Shown: positions 1-9,020, counted from the first letter of the stretch. The stretch is DNA of 64,000 nt from Polaromonas sp. (GCF_016185115.1 NZ_JACPOF010000030.1:310001-374000); one strand, 5' to 3'. Program-made: numbers and translations. Notes: generated by a model from the sequence alone, not told the origin.

Positions 1-397
1 GCTGGTTAGTGGATATGTGCTGCTCGACACCGTGTCACCGTCGAATGTCTCCCTGGACCCATGCATTCAGACCGGGTCAGGGAGGGCATGGAATTACGTC
101 ATTGATGGTGTCACGGGCAGTGGCCCTACGACAGCCATTTTTGACACCAACGGAGACGGCATCATCAACACGTCCGACGTGATTGTGGCGGGTTATGAGA
201 ATACGGCCGACGGTCGAACGCGGGTGATCAAAAATGACAGCAAATCAGACTCGACCGGGACTTACTACAATCCTCTCAGCACCGAACAACAGCCCGGGTT
301 CAGGATCAGGATTCCCCCCCAGGTTTTCAATCCATTGACCAATATCAGCAATATCGGTGGCGGCAAGCGCTCCTGGCGACAGCTGTTCCCACGCTGA
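1..397 (+). CDS. pilY1: PilY1 C-terminal end (type IV pilus tip/assembly protein), 5'-truncated by the window
   Basis: The reading frame is open from base 2, so the 5' end lies outside the window. The visible ~131 residues contain the acidic loop DTNGDGIINTSD, the EF-hand-like calcium-binding type known in PilY1 C-terminal beta-propellers, and finish with the typical GKRSWRQLFPR tail. PilY1 is a large secreted protein that primes pilus assembly, controls retraction and acts as an adhesin. A pilE-type minor pilin follows 73 bp downstream, the usual order at the end of fimU-pilVWX-pilY1-pilE operons. The family call is firm. The exact domain make-up upstream cannot be seen. Confidence 0.85.
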   Translation, partial: LVSGYVLLDTVSPSNVSLDPCIQTGSGRAWNYVIDGVTGSGPTTAIFDTNGDGIINTSDVIVAGYENTADGRTRVIKNDSKSDSTGTYYNPLSTEQQPGFRIRIPPQVFNPLTNISNIGGGKRSWRQLFPR

Positions 398-408
398 GGT
401 ATTTTTCA

Positions 409-425
409 GGGGCCTTTGCGGCCCC
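409..425 (+). other. Small GC hairpin between pilY1 and pilE
   Basis: A perfect 6-bp stem, GGGGCC/GGCCCC, with the 5-base loop TTTGC lies 12 bases after the pilY1 stop. No T-run follows, so it is not a clear intrinsic terminator. It may modulate read-through or mRNA stability between pilY1 and pilE. Confidence 0.3.
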
Positions 426-470
426 GTCTGGCATCACCATTTTCCCCATCGCAACGGGAGTTTTCAAAAA

Positions 471-965
471 ATGAAACAGCAATCGTCACACATGAGGAGG
501 CCCCATGGCTTCACACTGATCGAACTCATGATCACGGTGGTCATCATTGGCATCCTGGCCAGCATCGCACTGCCCTCCTACAACAGTTATATCGCGAGAG
601 CCAGGCGCGCCGACGCCAAAGCGCAATTGCTGCAGGCCGCCCAGTTCATGCAGCGCTTTTACGCCGCAAATGACCGTTATGACCAGGATCGGGGCAGTAA
701 CAGCGTACTTGGAAGCGGGGTCGGCATGCCCGATGGTCTCAGGGTTTCGCCGGCAGACGGAACCGCCCTCTACCAATTGAACCCCGCCATCAGTGCTGCG
801 GGCAACTACACGGCCACTGTGAGTGTCACAGCCTTCACCCTGTCGATGTCTCCGATTCTCGGGCGCTCCCAGGCGGCAGACGCGTGCGGCATTTTCACCA
901 TTACGTCTACCGGCATCAAGGGCGTGACGGGCAATACCAAGACCCGGGATGAATGCTGGAAGTAA
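471..965 (+). CDS. pilE: Type IV minor pilin PilE
   Basis: A 164-residue prepilin. A short basic leader (MKQQSSHMRRPHG) precedes the class III cleavage site G/FTLIELM, with Phe+1 and Glu+5, and a hydrophobic N-terminal helix ending SIALPSY. PilD would cut and methylate it in the inner membrane. Two C-terminal cysteines (DACG and DECWK) fit the disulphide-bounded D-region. I chose the ATG with GGGAG about 11 bases upstream; a second ATG seven codons in has no ribosome site. Its place after pilY1 marks it as a PilE-type minor pilin rather than the major PilA subunit. Confidence 0.88.
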   Translation: MKQQSSHMRRPHGFTLIELMITVVIIGILASIALPSYNSYIARARRADAKAQLLQAAQFMQRFYAANDRYDQDRGSNSVLGSGVGMPDGLRVSPADGTALYQLNPAISAAGNYTATVSVTAFTLSMSPILGRSQAADACGIFTITSTGIKGVTGNTKTRDECWK

Positions 966-1036
966 ATTGTCGTTGAGCAACGCGTGCCGACAGCGTACGA
1001 GATGACTGGACCCGGCGCTTGGGCAACGGGCAGCGC

Positions 1037-2176
1037 ATGACTCCTGCTGCAGCACATGAAGGTTTTGTTGGGCAGGCGCTCGCCCTGGCTCGATCAGCGT
1101 GTTACATCACCTCACCCAACCCCCGCGTGGGATGCGTGCTGGTCTCATCCGATGGCAAGGTCATCGGCGAGGGCCACACGCAAAAAGCCGGCGGCCCACA
1201 CGCCGAAGTAGCGGCACTCGCAGACGCTGCAGCGCAAGGCCGTGATACAGCCGGTGCAACCGCTTATGTCACGCTTGAGCCCTGCTCCCACCACGGCCGA
1301 ACGGGCCCCTGCTGCGATGCACTGATTGCCGCAGGTATCAAAAAAGTTGTGGCCTCCCTACCCGATCCGAATCCGCTGGTCGGTGGCCAGGGTTTTGCGC
1401 GTTTGCGCGCAGCGGGTGTTGAGGTTGAAATCGGCCCGGGCGCTGCCGAATCGCGTGAACTGAATATCGGGTTTTTCAGCCGCATGATCCGCAAGACGCC
1501 GTGGGTGCGCATGAAAGTGGCCGCCTCGCTGGATGGCAAGACTGCACTCATGAACGGGCAAAGCCAGTGGATCACCGGTGAAGCTGCGCGCACCGATGGC
1601 CATGCATGGCGCGCACGCAGTTGCGCCGTGTTGACGGGCATAGGCACCGTGCTTGAAGACAACCCCCGCCTGGATGTGCGTCTGGTCGATACGCCACGCC
1701 AGCCTCATCTGGTGGTGGTTGACAGCCGGCTGGAAACACCACCTGACGCAAAGCTGTTTATCGCAGGCCGCGCCTTGTACATCTACGCGGCAGTGCCCGA
1801 TGGCGCAAAGAAACAGGCGCTTGAAGCGCGCGGCGCCAAGGTCATTTACCTGCCTGGCCCAACAGGCAAGGTCGACCTGGCAGCCATGCTGCTCGACCTT
1901 GCGAAACGTGAAATCAATGAACTGCACGTCGAGGCCGGCCACAAGCTCAACGGGTCGTTTCTGCGCGAAGGCCTGGTTGATGAGCTGCTCCTCTACAGTG
2001 CGCCGCAGCTGCTCGGCACCGCCCAGGGCATGGCCTCATTTGGCCCGCTTGAAAGCCTGCAGGATGCGGTCAGGCTGCGCTTTTTATCAACGCAGCTGGT
2101 GGGCGATGACCTGCGAATACTGGCGCGGGTTACAGGCCGGGACCAGTTCCAGGTCGATTTCCACCGCAGCGATTGA
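1037..2176 (+). CDS. ribD: RibD: bifunctional diaminohydroxyphosphoribosylaminopyrimidine deaminase / 5-amino-6-(5-phosphoribosylamino)uracil reductase
   Basis: 379 residues. The N-terminal deaminase half has the zinc motifs HAEVAAL and PCSHHGRTGPCC (H-A-E and PC-x8-C type). The C-terminal half (from about residue 150, WVRMKVAASLDGKTAL) is the NADPH reductase domain with the conserved QWITGEAAR stretch. It performs the second and third steps of riboflavin synthesis. The ATG six codons after an in-frame TTG is preferred because the family normally begins just before the deaminase helix; the ribosome site is weak either way. It heads ribE-ribBX-ribH but is separated from them by a repeat-containing gap of about 190 bp. 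Confidence 0.93.
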   Translation: MTPAAAHEGFVGQALALARSACYITSPNPRVGCVLVSSDGKVIGEGHTQKAGGPHAEVAALADAAAQGRDTAGATAYVTLEPCSHHGRTGPCCDALIAAGIKKVVASLPDPNPLVGGQGFARLRAAGVEVEIGPGAAESRELNIGFFSRMIRKTPWVRMKVAASLDGKTALMNGQSQWITGEAARTDGHAWRARSCAVLTGIGTVLEDNPRLDVRLVDTPRQPHLVVVDSRLETPPDAKLFIAGRALYIYAAVPDGAKKQALEARGAKVIYLPGPTGKVDLAAMLLDLAKREINELHVEAGHKLNGSFLREGLVDELLLYSAPQLLGTAQGMASFGPLESLQDAVRLRFLSTQLVGDDLRILARVTGRDQFQVDFHRSD

Positions 2177-2184
2177 CCCCGTTT

Positions 2185-2270
2185 GTCATTGCGGACTGGA
2201 TCCGCAATCCATGAACCCCGTTCCGGAAAGCCTCAAAAGCCATGGATCCCGGATCCAGTCCGGGATGACA
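2185..2270. repeat. GTCAT...ATGAC intergenic repeat, copy 1 of 4
   Basis: Two short hairpin modules sit head to head: GTCATTGCGGACTGGATCCG with CGCAATCCAT, then ATGGATCCCGGATCC with GTCCGGGATGAC. The same two-module element recurs at 9021-9112, 30543-30616 and 34057-34129, with module order or orientation varying. It lies in the ribD-ribE gap. Such bilateral imperfect palindromes are common non-coding repeats in Proteobacteria. Confidence 0.75.
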
Positions 2271-2368
2271 AAGCCCCAGGCGAGACATTCACACCTTCAT
2301 TTCTCGCCTTTTGAGGTTTAATCAGCCCCGGGCAGGAAGGCCGACCCGATTCCCTGCGAAAATAGCGC

Positions 2369-3010
2369 ATGTTTACCGGAATCATCACCGGCTTGGGGCG
2401 CATCGTCGACATCCAAAGCCTGGGCAGCTCTTCAGACCATGGCAAGCGTCTCACCATTGAAACGCCGGCGGGTTACCTCAGTGATGTCGGTCTGGGGGAC
2501 AGCATCGCCCTCAATGGCGCCTGCATGACAGCCGTATCGCTCGACCTTCCAGCAAACCGCTTCACCATAGACATTTCCGCCGAATCGCTGGACAAGACCA
2601 GCGGGCTGTCAGAGCCCGGCATCATCAATCTTGAAAAAGCCCTGCGGGCGCATGACAGGCTGGGCGGGCACATCGTCTCCGGCCATGTTGACGGTATCGG
2701 CACTGTCACACACTTTGCCGAAGTCGGCGAAAGCTGGGAACTGCGCATACAGGCACCGCTTGAACTTGCCAAATACATGGCCTACAAGGGCTCCATCACC
2801 GTCAACGGCGTCAGCCTGACCGTCAACCGGGTTCAGGACCTGGCCGATGGCAAGGGCTGCGAGATCAGCATCAACCTGATCCCGCACACCGTCGAAAACA
2901 CCGCGCTGGGCCAGCTCAAACAGGGCTCCAGGGTCAACCTTGAAATCGATCTGATCGCGCGCTACGTCGAGCGCATGCTCCAGGACACCGGAAAGAACCA
3001 GCACCAATGA
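2369..3010 (+). CDS. ribE: Riboflavin synthase alpha chain
   Basis: 213 residues beginning MFTGIITGLGRIVDIQ, the classic start of the first lumazine-binding barrel. A second, similar barrel begins with GHIVSGHVDGIGTV near residue 100; this internal duplication is diagnostic of the trimeric enzyme. It dismutates two 6,7-dimethyl-8-ribityllumazine molecules to give riboflavin. It overlaps the next gene by 4 bp (ATGA), indicating translational coupling. No FMN riboswitch core was recognised in the upstream 190 bp. The family is also named ribC in some species. Confidence 0.95.
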   Translation: MFTGIITGLGRIVDIQSLGSSSDHGKRLTIETPAGYLSDVGLGDSIALNGACMTAVSLDLPANRFTIDISAESLDKTSGLSEPGIINLEKALRAHDRLGGHIVSGHVDGIGTVTHFAEVGESWELRIQAPLELAKYMAYKGSITVNGVSLTVNRVQDLADGKGCEISINLIPHTVENTALGQLKQGSRVNLEIDLIARYVERMLQDTGKNQHQ

Positions 3011-4122
3011 CAGTCGCCCCAATCTCCATTTCCCCCATAGAAGACATCGTTGCCGAGATGAAGGCTGGCCGCATGGTCATCCTCATTGATGAAGAAGACC
3101 GCGAGAACGAAGGCGACCTGGTCCTGGCCGCAGACCACGTCACGCCGGAGGCCATCAACTTCATGGCGCGTTATGGCCGCGGCCTGATTTGCCTGACGCT
3201 GACGCGCGAGCGCTGCGAACGCCTGCAGTTGCCGCCCATGGCCAGCCGCAATGGCACCAAGCACTCGACCGCTTTCACGGTGTCGATTGAGGCGGCCGAA
3301 GGCGTGACCACAGGCATATCCGCAGCTGACCGCGCGCGTACCGTGCAGGCCGCCGTCGCCAAAGATGCGAAGGTCAGCGACCTGGTGCAACCCGGCCACA
3401 TCTTTCCTCTGCAGGCCGTTGACGGCGGCGTGCTGATGCGCGCCGGTCACACCGAAGCCGGCTGTGACCTGGCCGGGATGGCGGGCTGCTCACCCACCGC
3501 CGTGATCTGCGAGATCATGAAAGACGATGGCGAGATGGCCCGCCTGCCCGACCTGCTGATTTTTGCAGCCGAGCACAAGCTCAAGATTGGCACGATTGCC
3601 GACCTGATCGAACACCGCAGCCGCAACGAGTCACTGATCGAAAAAGTCGGCAGTCGCACGCTCACCACCACTTTTGGCGAGTTCATCGCACATGCCTTCA
3701 AGGACAAGACTAGCCAGGGCTTGCATCTCGCCCTGGTCAAGGGCCAATGGTCAGCAGACGAAGCCGTGGCGGCACGCGTGCATGAGCCGCTGTCGGTACT
3801 GGACGCACTCGAAGTCGGGCGTGCCATGCATTCGTGGAGCCTGGACCAGAGCCTTCGCTATATCGCCGACGCGGGCAAGGGCGTGGTGGTGCTGCTCAAC
3901 TGCGGTGAGAGTGCCGAGCAGTTGCTGGCCCAGTTTGAAGGCACGGCCCGCGCCAGCCAGGCGCCGGAACGTGGCCGCATGGACCTGCGCACCTACGGTG
4001 TCGGCGCGCAAATCCTGCTCGAATGCGGCGTGCACAAAATGAACGTGCTGGGCAACCCGCGGCGCATGCCCAGCATGGCGGCAGGCTACGGCCTGGAAAT
4101 CGTCGGCTACATCAACAAATAA
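3007..4122 (+). CDS. ribBX: RibBX: 3,4-dihydroxy-2-butanone-4-phosphate synthase with a degenerate GTP cyclohydrolase II-like C-terminus
   Basis: 371 residues. Residues 1-205 form a complete RibB domain, with the acidic metal motif DEEDRENEGD, TKHSTAFTVSIEA and RAGHTEAGCD. It converts ribulose 5-phosphate to dihydroxybutanone phosphate. The C-terminal half aligns in outline with RibA (RVHEPLSVLDAL..., LLNCGES, LRTYGVGAQIL), but the zinc-binding Cys cluster of GTP cyclohydrolase II (C-x10-C-x-C type, in RVHSEC...LRCDCG of RibA) is absent. This matches the RibBX variant known in Proteobacteria, whose C-terminal half lacks cyclohydrolase activity. A separate ribA is expected elsewhere. It lies between ribE (4-bp overlap) and ribH (26-bp gap). 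Confidence 0.9.
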   Translation: MTVAPISISPIEDIVAEMKAGRMVILIDEEDRENEGDLVLAADHVTPEAINFMARYGRGLICLTLTRERCERLQLPPMASRNGTKHSTAFTVSIEAAEGVTTGISAADRARTVQAAVAKDAKVSDLVQPGHIFPLQAVDGGVLMRAGHTEAGCDLAGMAGCSPTAVICEIMKDDGEMARLPDLLIFAAEHKLKIGTIADLIEHRSRNESLIEKVGSRTLTTTFGEFIAHAFKDKTSQGLHLALVKGQWSADEAVAARVHEPLSVLDALEVGRAMHSWSLDQSLRYIADAGKGVVVLLNCGESAEQLLAQFEGTARASQAPERGRMDLRTYGVGAQILLECGVHKMNVLGNPRRMPSMAAGYGLEIVGYINK

Positions 4123-4148
4123 CAAACTGAAATCAAGAGGAAGCCATC

Positions 4149-4613
4149 ATGTTTGGTGCAGACAAAGGAACAGCCGACAGGCTGGACGGCAAAAAGCTGG
4201 TGATCGGCATCGTGCAGGCGCGTTTCAACGAACCTGTGACCAACGCGCTGGCCGATGCCTGCCTGCTGGAGCTGGGGGCGCTGGGCGTGGAAGCCAAACA
4301 CATCAAGCACGTCAAGGTGCCTGGTGCTCTTGAAGTTGCCAGTGCGCTGCAGGTGATGGCCGAGAGTGACAAATACGACGCGCTGGTCGCGCTGGGCTGC
4401 ATCATCCGCGGTGAGACCTATCACTTTGAGCTGGTCGCGAATGAAAGCGGCGCGGCTGTCACACGCGTGGCGCTTGACTACCAGATACCGATTGCCAATG
4501 CCATCCTGACCACTGAAAACCTGATTCAGGCCGAAGTGCGCCAGACCGACAAGGGCCGTGACGCTGCCCGTGTCGCCGTTGAAATGGCCAACCTGCTCAA
4601 CGACCTGGCCTGA
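4149..4613 (+). CDS. ribH: 6,7-dimethyl-8-ribityllumazine synthase
   Basis: 154 residues. Recognisable features are IGIVQARFNEPVTNAL near the N-terminus, VPGALEVASALQVMA, GCIIRGETYHFELVANE with the catalytic His region, and PIANAILTTEN. It condenses the RibD/phosphatase product with the RibB product. GAGGAAG lies a good distance before the ATG. It is the last rib gene of the operon and is followed 13 bp later by nusB, the order found throughout Proteobacteria. Confidence 0.96.
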   Translation: MFGADKGTADRLDGKKLVIGIVQARFNEPVTNALADACLLELGALGVEAKHIKHVKVPGALEVASALQVMAESDKYDALVALGCIIRGETYHFELVANESGAAVTRVALDYQIPIANAILTTENLIQAEVRQTDKGRDAARVAVEMANLLNDLA

Positions 4614-4626
4614 ACTGAAAACCCCT

Positions 4627-5142
4627 ATGTCTGAACCGACCGCCAAACCCAAGCGCCCGCCGCAAAAGCGCACAGGCCTGACCGATACCGGCGTTAAAAA
4701 AGCGGCCGACAAATCCGGCCGCACCCGTGCCCGTGAATTTGCCATGCAGGCGCTCTACCAGCACCTGGTGGGCCGCAACGAGGCCGACGCCATAGACACA
4801 TTCACACGTGACCTCGTCGGCTTTCACAAGGCCGACTCGGCCCACTACGACGCATTGCTGCACGGCTGCATAGACGATGGACAGGCGCTGGACGCCGCCA
4901 TCACGCCGCTGCTCGACAGGCCCATGGCCGAGATCTCACCCATAGAGCATTCGGTGTTGTGGATAGGCGCTTACGAATTCAAGAACTGCCTCGACGTGCC
5001 CTACCGCGTGGTGATCAACGAATGCATAGAACTGGCCAAGGCCTTTGGGGGTACCGACGGCCACAAATACGTCAACGGCGTGCTGCACAAGTTGGCGCCT
5101 TCGTTGCGTGCAGCTGAAGTTGCTGCAGACAATGCCAGGTAA
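4627..5142 (+). CDS. nusB: Transcription antitermination factor NusB
   Basis: 171 residues. A basic, Pro/Lys-rich N-terminal extension (about residues 1-33) precedes the all-helical NusB fold, which starts at RTRAREFAMQALYQHLVG. Conserved segments are SPIEHSVLWIGAYEF and PYRVVINECIELAKAFGGTDGHKYVNGVLHKLA. NusB binds boxA RNA with NusE (S10) in rRNA antitermination. The ATG given is the one just after the ribH stop; an upstream in-frame extension would run back into ribH and was rejected. Confidence 0.95.
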   Translation: MSEPTAKPKRPPQKRTGLTDTGVKKAADKSGRTRAREFAMQALYQHLVGRNEADAIDTFTRDLVGFHKADSAHYDALLHGCIDDGQALDAAITPLLDRPMAEISPIEHSVLWIGAYEFKNCLDVPYRVVINECIELAKAFGGTDGHKYVNGVLHKLAPSLRAAEVAADNAR

Positions 5143-5165
5143 GACGGCGTCTTGAAAGGCATGCT

Positions 5166-6386
5166 TTGAGGATTGCACAAAGAGCCCAGAAAATCGAGCC
5201 GTTTTACGTGATGGAGGTCGCGAAAGCGGCTTCGCTTCTTGCAGGCCAGGTCGCGCACACCGCCGACCCGATGATCTTTTTGAACATCGGCGAACCCGAC
5301 TTCACCGCACCGCCGCTGGTGCAGGAAGCGGCTACCAAAGCCATACACGACGGCGCGACCCAGTACACGCAGGCTACAGGCCTGTGGGAACTGCGCGAAA
5401 AAATCAGTGGCTGGTATGCCTCGCGCTTCAAGGTCGACGTCGCTCCCAACCGCATCATCATCACTGCCGGCGCCTCTGCAGCCCTGCAGCTGGCCTGCCT
5501 GGCGCTGATAGAAGCCGGCGACGAAATCCTGATGCCGGACCCGAGCTATCCCTGCAACCGGCATTTTGTAAGTGCAGCAGAAGGCCAGTCGGTGTTGATT
5601 CCGACCACTGCCCAAGAGCGCTTCCAGCTGACGCGTGAAAAAGTCGAGGCCGCGTGGAATCACAAGACGCGCGGCGTCCTGCTCGCATCGCCCTCCAACC
5701 CCACCGGCACATCGATTGCGCCTGAAGAGCTGCAACGCATTCATGAATACGTGGAAAGCCGTGGCGGCATCACACTGATCGACGAGATCTACCTCGGCCT
5801 CAGCTACGAAGAGCACTTCGGCCACACGGCGCTGGCCATGCCCAATGAGCTGGGCCAGAGCGTCATCAGCATCAACTCCTTCAGCAAATATTTCAACATG
5901 ACGGGCTGGCGGCTCGGCTGGCTGGTGGTGCCTGAGGCGCTGGTGCCTGTGATTGAGCGCATCGCACAAAACCTGTTCATCTGCGCCAGCACTGTGGCCC
6001 AACATGCAGCGCTCGCCTGTTTCGAGCCTGAAAGCCTGGCCGAATACGAACGCCGCCGCAGCGAATTCAAGGCCAGGCGCGACTATTTCATACCCGAGCT
6101 GAACCGCCTGGGGCTGACCGTACCGGTGATGCCCGACGGCGCGTTTTATGCCTATGCCGATTGCACCTCACTTGTAAAAAAATGGGGGTTGGCAGAACAC
6201 AGGGCTGACGGCACCGGTGGTAGCTGGGACCTCGCTTTTGAGCTGATGAAGCGCGCACACCTGGCCGTCACGCCAGGGCGGGATTTCGGCACCGCCTCGC
6301 CTGAAAAATACGTACGGTTTTCAACGGCGAGTTCGATGGCGCATCTCAAGCAAGCCATTGCCCGGCTGGAGAAGGTCATTGGATAA
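5166..6386 (+). CDS. PLP-dependent class I/II aminotransferase
   Basis: 406 residues with a TTG start preceded by AAAGG six bases upstream. The conserved N-terminus RAQKIEPFYVMEV supports this start over the ATG 15 codons later. Fold type I features include the GASAALQLACLAL cofactor loop, LLASPSNPTGTSI (the NPTG Asn), LIDEIYLGLSY (Asp/Tyr) and the Schiff-base lysine in SFSKYFNMTGWRLGW. Close families are aspartate/alanine-type aminotransferases such as AlaA and MalY-like proteins; the substrate cannot be fixed from sequence. The downstream ybgC start overlaps its last codons, so it is probably co-transcribed with the tol genes. Confidence 0.88.
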   Translation: MRIAQRAQKIEPFYVMEVAKAASLLAGQVAHTADPMIFLNIGEPDFTAPPLVQEAATKAIHDGATQYTQATGLWELREKISGWYASRFKVDVAPNRIIITAGASAALQLACLALIEAGDEILMPDPSYPCNRHFVSAAEGQSVLIPTTAQERFQLTREKVEAAWNHKTRGVLLASPSNPTGTSIAPEELQRIHEYVESRGGITLIDEIYLGLSYEEHFGHTALAMPNELGQSVISINSFSKYFNMTGWRLGWLVVPEALVPVIERIAQNLFICASTVAQHAALACFEPESLAEYERRRSEFKARRDYFIPELNRLGLTVPVMPDGAFYAYADCTSLVKKWGLAEHRADGTGGSWDLAFELMKRAHLAVTPGRDFGTASPEKYVRFSTASSMAHLKQAIARLEKVIG

Positions 6387-6795
6387 GCCTGCCTTCCAAT
6401 GGCCCATCCGTGTTTACTGGGAAGACACAGACGCGGGCGGCATTGTTTTTTATGCCAACTACCTGAAGTTTTTTGAACGTTCACGCACCGAATGGCTCAG
6501 ATCACTGGGCATTGAACAGCAGCGGCTCAAGAAAAGTGAAGGCGGCATGTTTATCGTCAGCGACACCAGCGTGCGCTACCTGCGCCCTGCACGGCTGGAT
6601 GATGAACTTCTTGTTACCTCCACCCTCCAGGAATTGGGCCGTGCATCCATAACAATAGTGCAGCAGGCGCTTTTAAAATCCGGGCAGGACAGCACCCTGC
6701 TTTGCGAAGGCACCATACGCATAGGCTGGGTCAGCGCTACAAGCTTGCAGCCAACCCGAATTCCGGCCAGCATCATCAACAGCCTTAAAAACTGA
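6379..6795 (+). CDS. ybgC: Acyl-CoA thioesterase YbgC (Tol-Pal associated)
   Basis: About 138 residues of the hotdog-fold 4-hydroxybenzoyl-CoA thioesterase family. The motif YWEDTDAGGIVFYANYLKFF contains the catalytic Asp-Thr-Asp-x3-Val-Tyr region. I place the start at a TTG that overlaps the previous stop and follows GGAGAAGG; an earlier in-frame TTG lacks a ribosome site. YbgC acts on acyl-CoA/ACP at the inner membrane and normally leads the ybgC-tolQRA-tolB-pal operon, as it does here 9 bp before tolQ. Confidence 0.9.
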   Translation: MDKPAFQWPIRVYWEDTDAGGIVFYANYLKFFERSRTEWLRSLGIEQQRLKKSEGGMFIVSDTSVRYLRPARLDDELLVTSTLQELGRASITIVQQALLKSGQDSTLLCEGTIRIGWVSATSLQPTRIPASIINSLKN

Positions 6796-6804
6796 AACAC
6801 CAGC

Positions 6805-7497
<693 letters not shown>

Positions 7498-7499
7498 GC

Positions 7500-7931
7500 A
7501 TGCCGGGCGTTGTTTCCCGCGGCCGGGACCGCCGCACCATCAGTGAAATCAACATGGTGCCTTTCATCGACGTGATGCTGGTGCTGCTCATCATCTTCAT
7601 GGTGACGGCGCCGCTCATCACGCCCAGCATGATTGCGCTGCCCAAGGTCGGCAAGGCCCCATCGCAACCGCAAAACCCTATACAGATTCTGATCAGCAAG
7701 GACGAAACCGTGCAGATCAAGGTCAAGACCGACGCCGTGCCCAGCAACGTCAACAACGTGGCCGCCGACATCGTGAAGATGGACGCCAACGTCAAGGCCG
7801 GCGCCAATGCCGTGCCTGTGGTCATCAGCGCCGACAAGTCCATCAAGTACGAAACCGTCGTCAAGGTGATGGACAACCTGCAGAAGGCCGGTGTCTCGCG
7901 CGTCGGGCTTTCAGTGCAGACCGGCAAATAA
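7500..7931 (+). CDS. tolR: TolR, biopolymer transport protein ExbD/TolR family
   Basis: 143 residues with a short cytoplasmic N-terminus and one membrane helix in EINMVPFIDVMLVLLIIFMV. The conserved Asp of this helix is the proton-path residue. A periplasmic domain follows with the typical KAGVSRVGLSVQ ending. It couples TolQ proton flow to TolA. The start lies 2 bp after tolQ, and tolA starts 12 bp after its stop. Confidence 0.95.
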   Translation: MPGVVSRGRDRRTISEINMVPFIDVMLVLLIIFMVTAPLITPSMIALPKVGKAPSQPQNPIQILISKDETVQIKVKTDAVPSNVNNVAADIVKMDANVKAGANAVPVVISADKSIKYETVVKVMDNLQKAGVSRVGLSVQTGK

Positions 7932-7943
7932 ACCAGACGCACC

Positions 7944-8795
7944 ATGCCCAGCGCAGCAGACCGCATTGAATTTGGCCCGCCACGCGATGCCGGTTCGATG
8001 CGCGCCTTTTGTTTTGCGCTGCTGGCCCACGCGCTGCTGATTGCCGCGCTGACCTGGGGCGTGAACTGGAAGCGCACGGACCAGTCGGTGGCCTTTGAAG
8101 CCGAGATCTGGTCCGCCGTGCCCCAGGCCGCCGCGCCCAAACTGGTCGAGCCACCTCCCCCGCCGCCGCCCGAGCCACCGCCCAAACAGCCCGAAGTCAA
8201 GGCCGCTCCGCCGACTCCCAACGTAGATATCGCTCTTGAGCAGGAGAAAAAGCGCAAGTTGCTGCAGCAGCAGAAAGAGCGCGAGGAACTGCAGGCTAAG
8301 AAAGACAGGGAGCAGAAGGCAAAGGAAGACCAGGCCAGAAAGCTCGCCGCACAGCAGGACGCCAAAAAACTGGAAGACCAGAAGCTCGCCAAACAGCGTG
8401 AGCAGGACAAGCAGGCCCAGACAACAACGGCCAAACAACGCGAGGAAGCCCTCAAACGCATGATGGGGCTGGCAGGCGCATCGGGCGCATCCGAATCAAC
8501 CGGCACGGCCAGGCAGTCCAGCGGCCCCTCGCAGGGCTACGGCGCCAGGGTCAGGGCCGCAGTCAAGCCCAACATCGTGTTTGCCGATGACGTGTCTGGC
8601 AACCCGATTGCCGAGGTCGAGGTACGCACCTCATCGAACGGCACCATCATCAGTCAGCGCCTGGTCAAGTCGAGCGGCAATGCCGCTTGGGATGAGGCCG
8701 TGATCAAAGCCATCATCCGCACCGGCACCATGCCGCGCGATGTGGACGGGCGGGTGCCTTCCGCCATGGTCCTGAGCATGCGTGTGAAGGATTGA
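7944..8795 (+). CDS. tolA: TolA, periplasm-spanning Tol-Pal protein
   Basis: 283 residues. One membrane anchor (about residues 20-40) is followed by a proline tract (EPPPPPPPEPPPKQ) and a long Lys/Glu/Gln/Ala-rich helix or coiled coil (about 95-170). The C-terminal domain resembles TonB/TolA domain III (VRAAVKPNIVFADD, AEVEVRTSSNGTI, WDEAVIKAI). TolA links the TolQR motor to the outer membrane. The expected next genes tolB and pal are missing: the cluster ends in repeats and the convergent dnaE. Confidence 0.92.
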   Translation: MPSAADRIEFGPPRDAGSMRAFCFALLAHALLIAALTWGVNWKRTDQSVAFEAEIWSAVPQAAAPKLVEPPPPPPPEPPPKQPEVKAAPPTPNVDIALEQEKKRKLLQQQKEREELQAKKDREQKAKEDQARKLAAQQDAKKLEDQKLAKQREQDKQAQTTTAKQREEALKRMMGLAGASGASESTGTARQSSGPSQGYGARVRAAVKPNIVFADDVSGNPIAEVEVRTSSNGTIISQRLVKSSGNAAWDEAVIKAIIRTGTMPRDVDGRVPSAMVLSMRVKD

Positions 8796-8820
8796 GTCTG
8801 GGCGTCAGCAGGCAGACTTG

Positions 8821-8890
8821 CTATTGAATCAATAGCTGCTCACGCACGTATTTAAAGGGCTACAGCCGTTTTTGTGCCTAAAAATGGCCT
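8821..8890 (+). repeat. AGCTGCT...AAATGGCC intergenic repeat, copy 1 of 3
   Basis: It reads CTATTGAATCAATAGCTGCT, then a CACGCACGTATTTAAAGGGC block, then CAGCCG and AAAATGGCC. The same order of blocks occurs at 30328-30413 and, reversed, at 51627-51700. Each copy lies just downstream of a gene or operon, and the AAATGGCC end merges into T-rich DNA, so it may serve as a terminator. The tolA-dnaE gap of 350 bp holds this element, the tandem repeat at 8955 and the GTCAT element at 9021, and no gene that I can see. Confidence 0.7.
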
Positions 8891-8954
8891 TTTTTTGGCT
8901 GTTTGAAGCGTTTTGGGCAGGATTTTCAGATTGCAACAACCCCAGAACACATAA

Positions 8955-8994
8955 TTTTGCCGTATACGTTAAATTTTTGCCGTATACATTAAAA
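8955..8994 (+). repeat. Two tandem 20-bp repeats, TTTTGCCGTATACRTTAAA type
   Basis: Two head-to-tail copies with an exact 20-bp period differ at only a few bases (TATACGTTAAAT versus TATACATTAAAA). The region is clearly AT-rich against the GC-rich chromosome. A related but degraded pattern of TTAA-containing words follows the similar repeat at 30450-30515. It could be a protein-binding site or a remnant of the neighbouring repeat; no function can be assigned. Confidence 0.5.
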
Positions 8995-9020
8995 TAACCT
9001 CCACCACTTTAAACACCGGC

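Noticed and set aside
2177..2368. Possible FMN riboswitch before ribE
   Set aside because: None of the conserved RFN-element blocks was found; the gap holds a GTCAT repeat instead.
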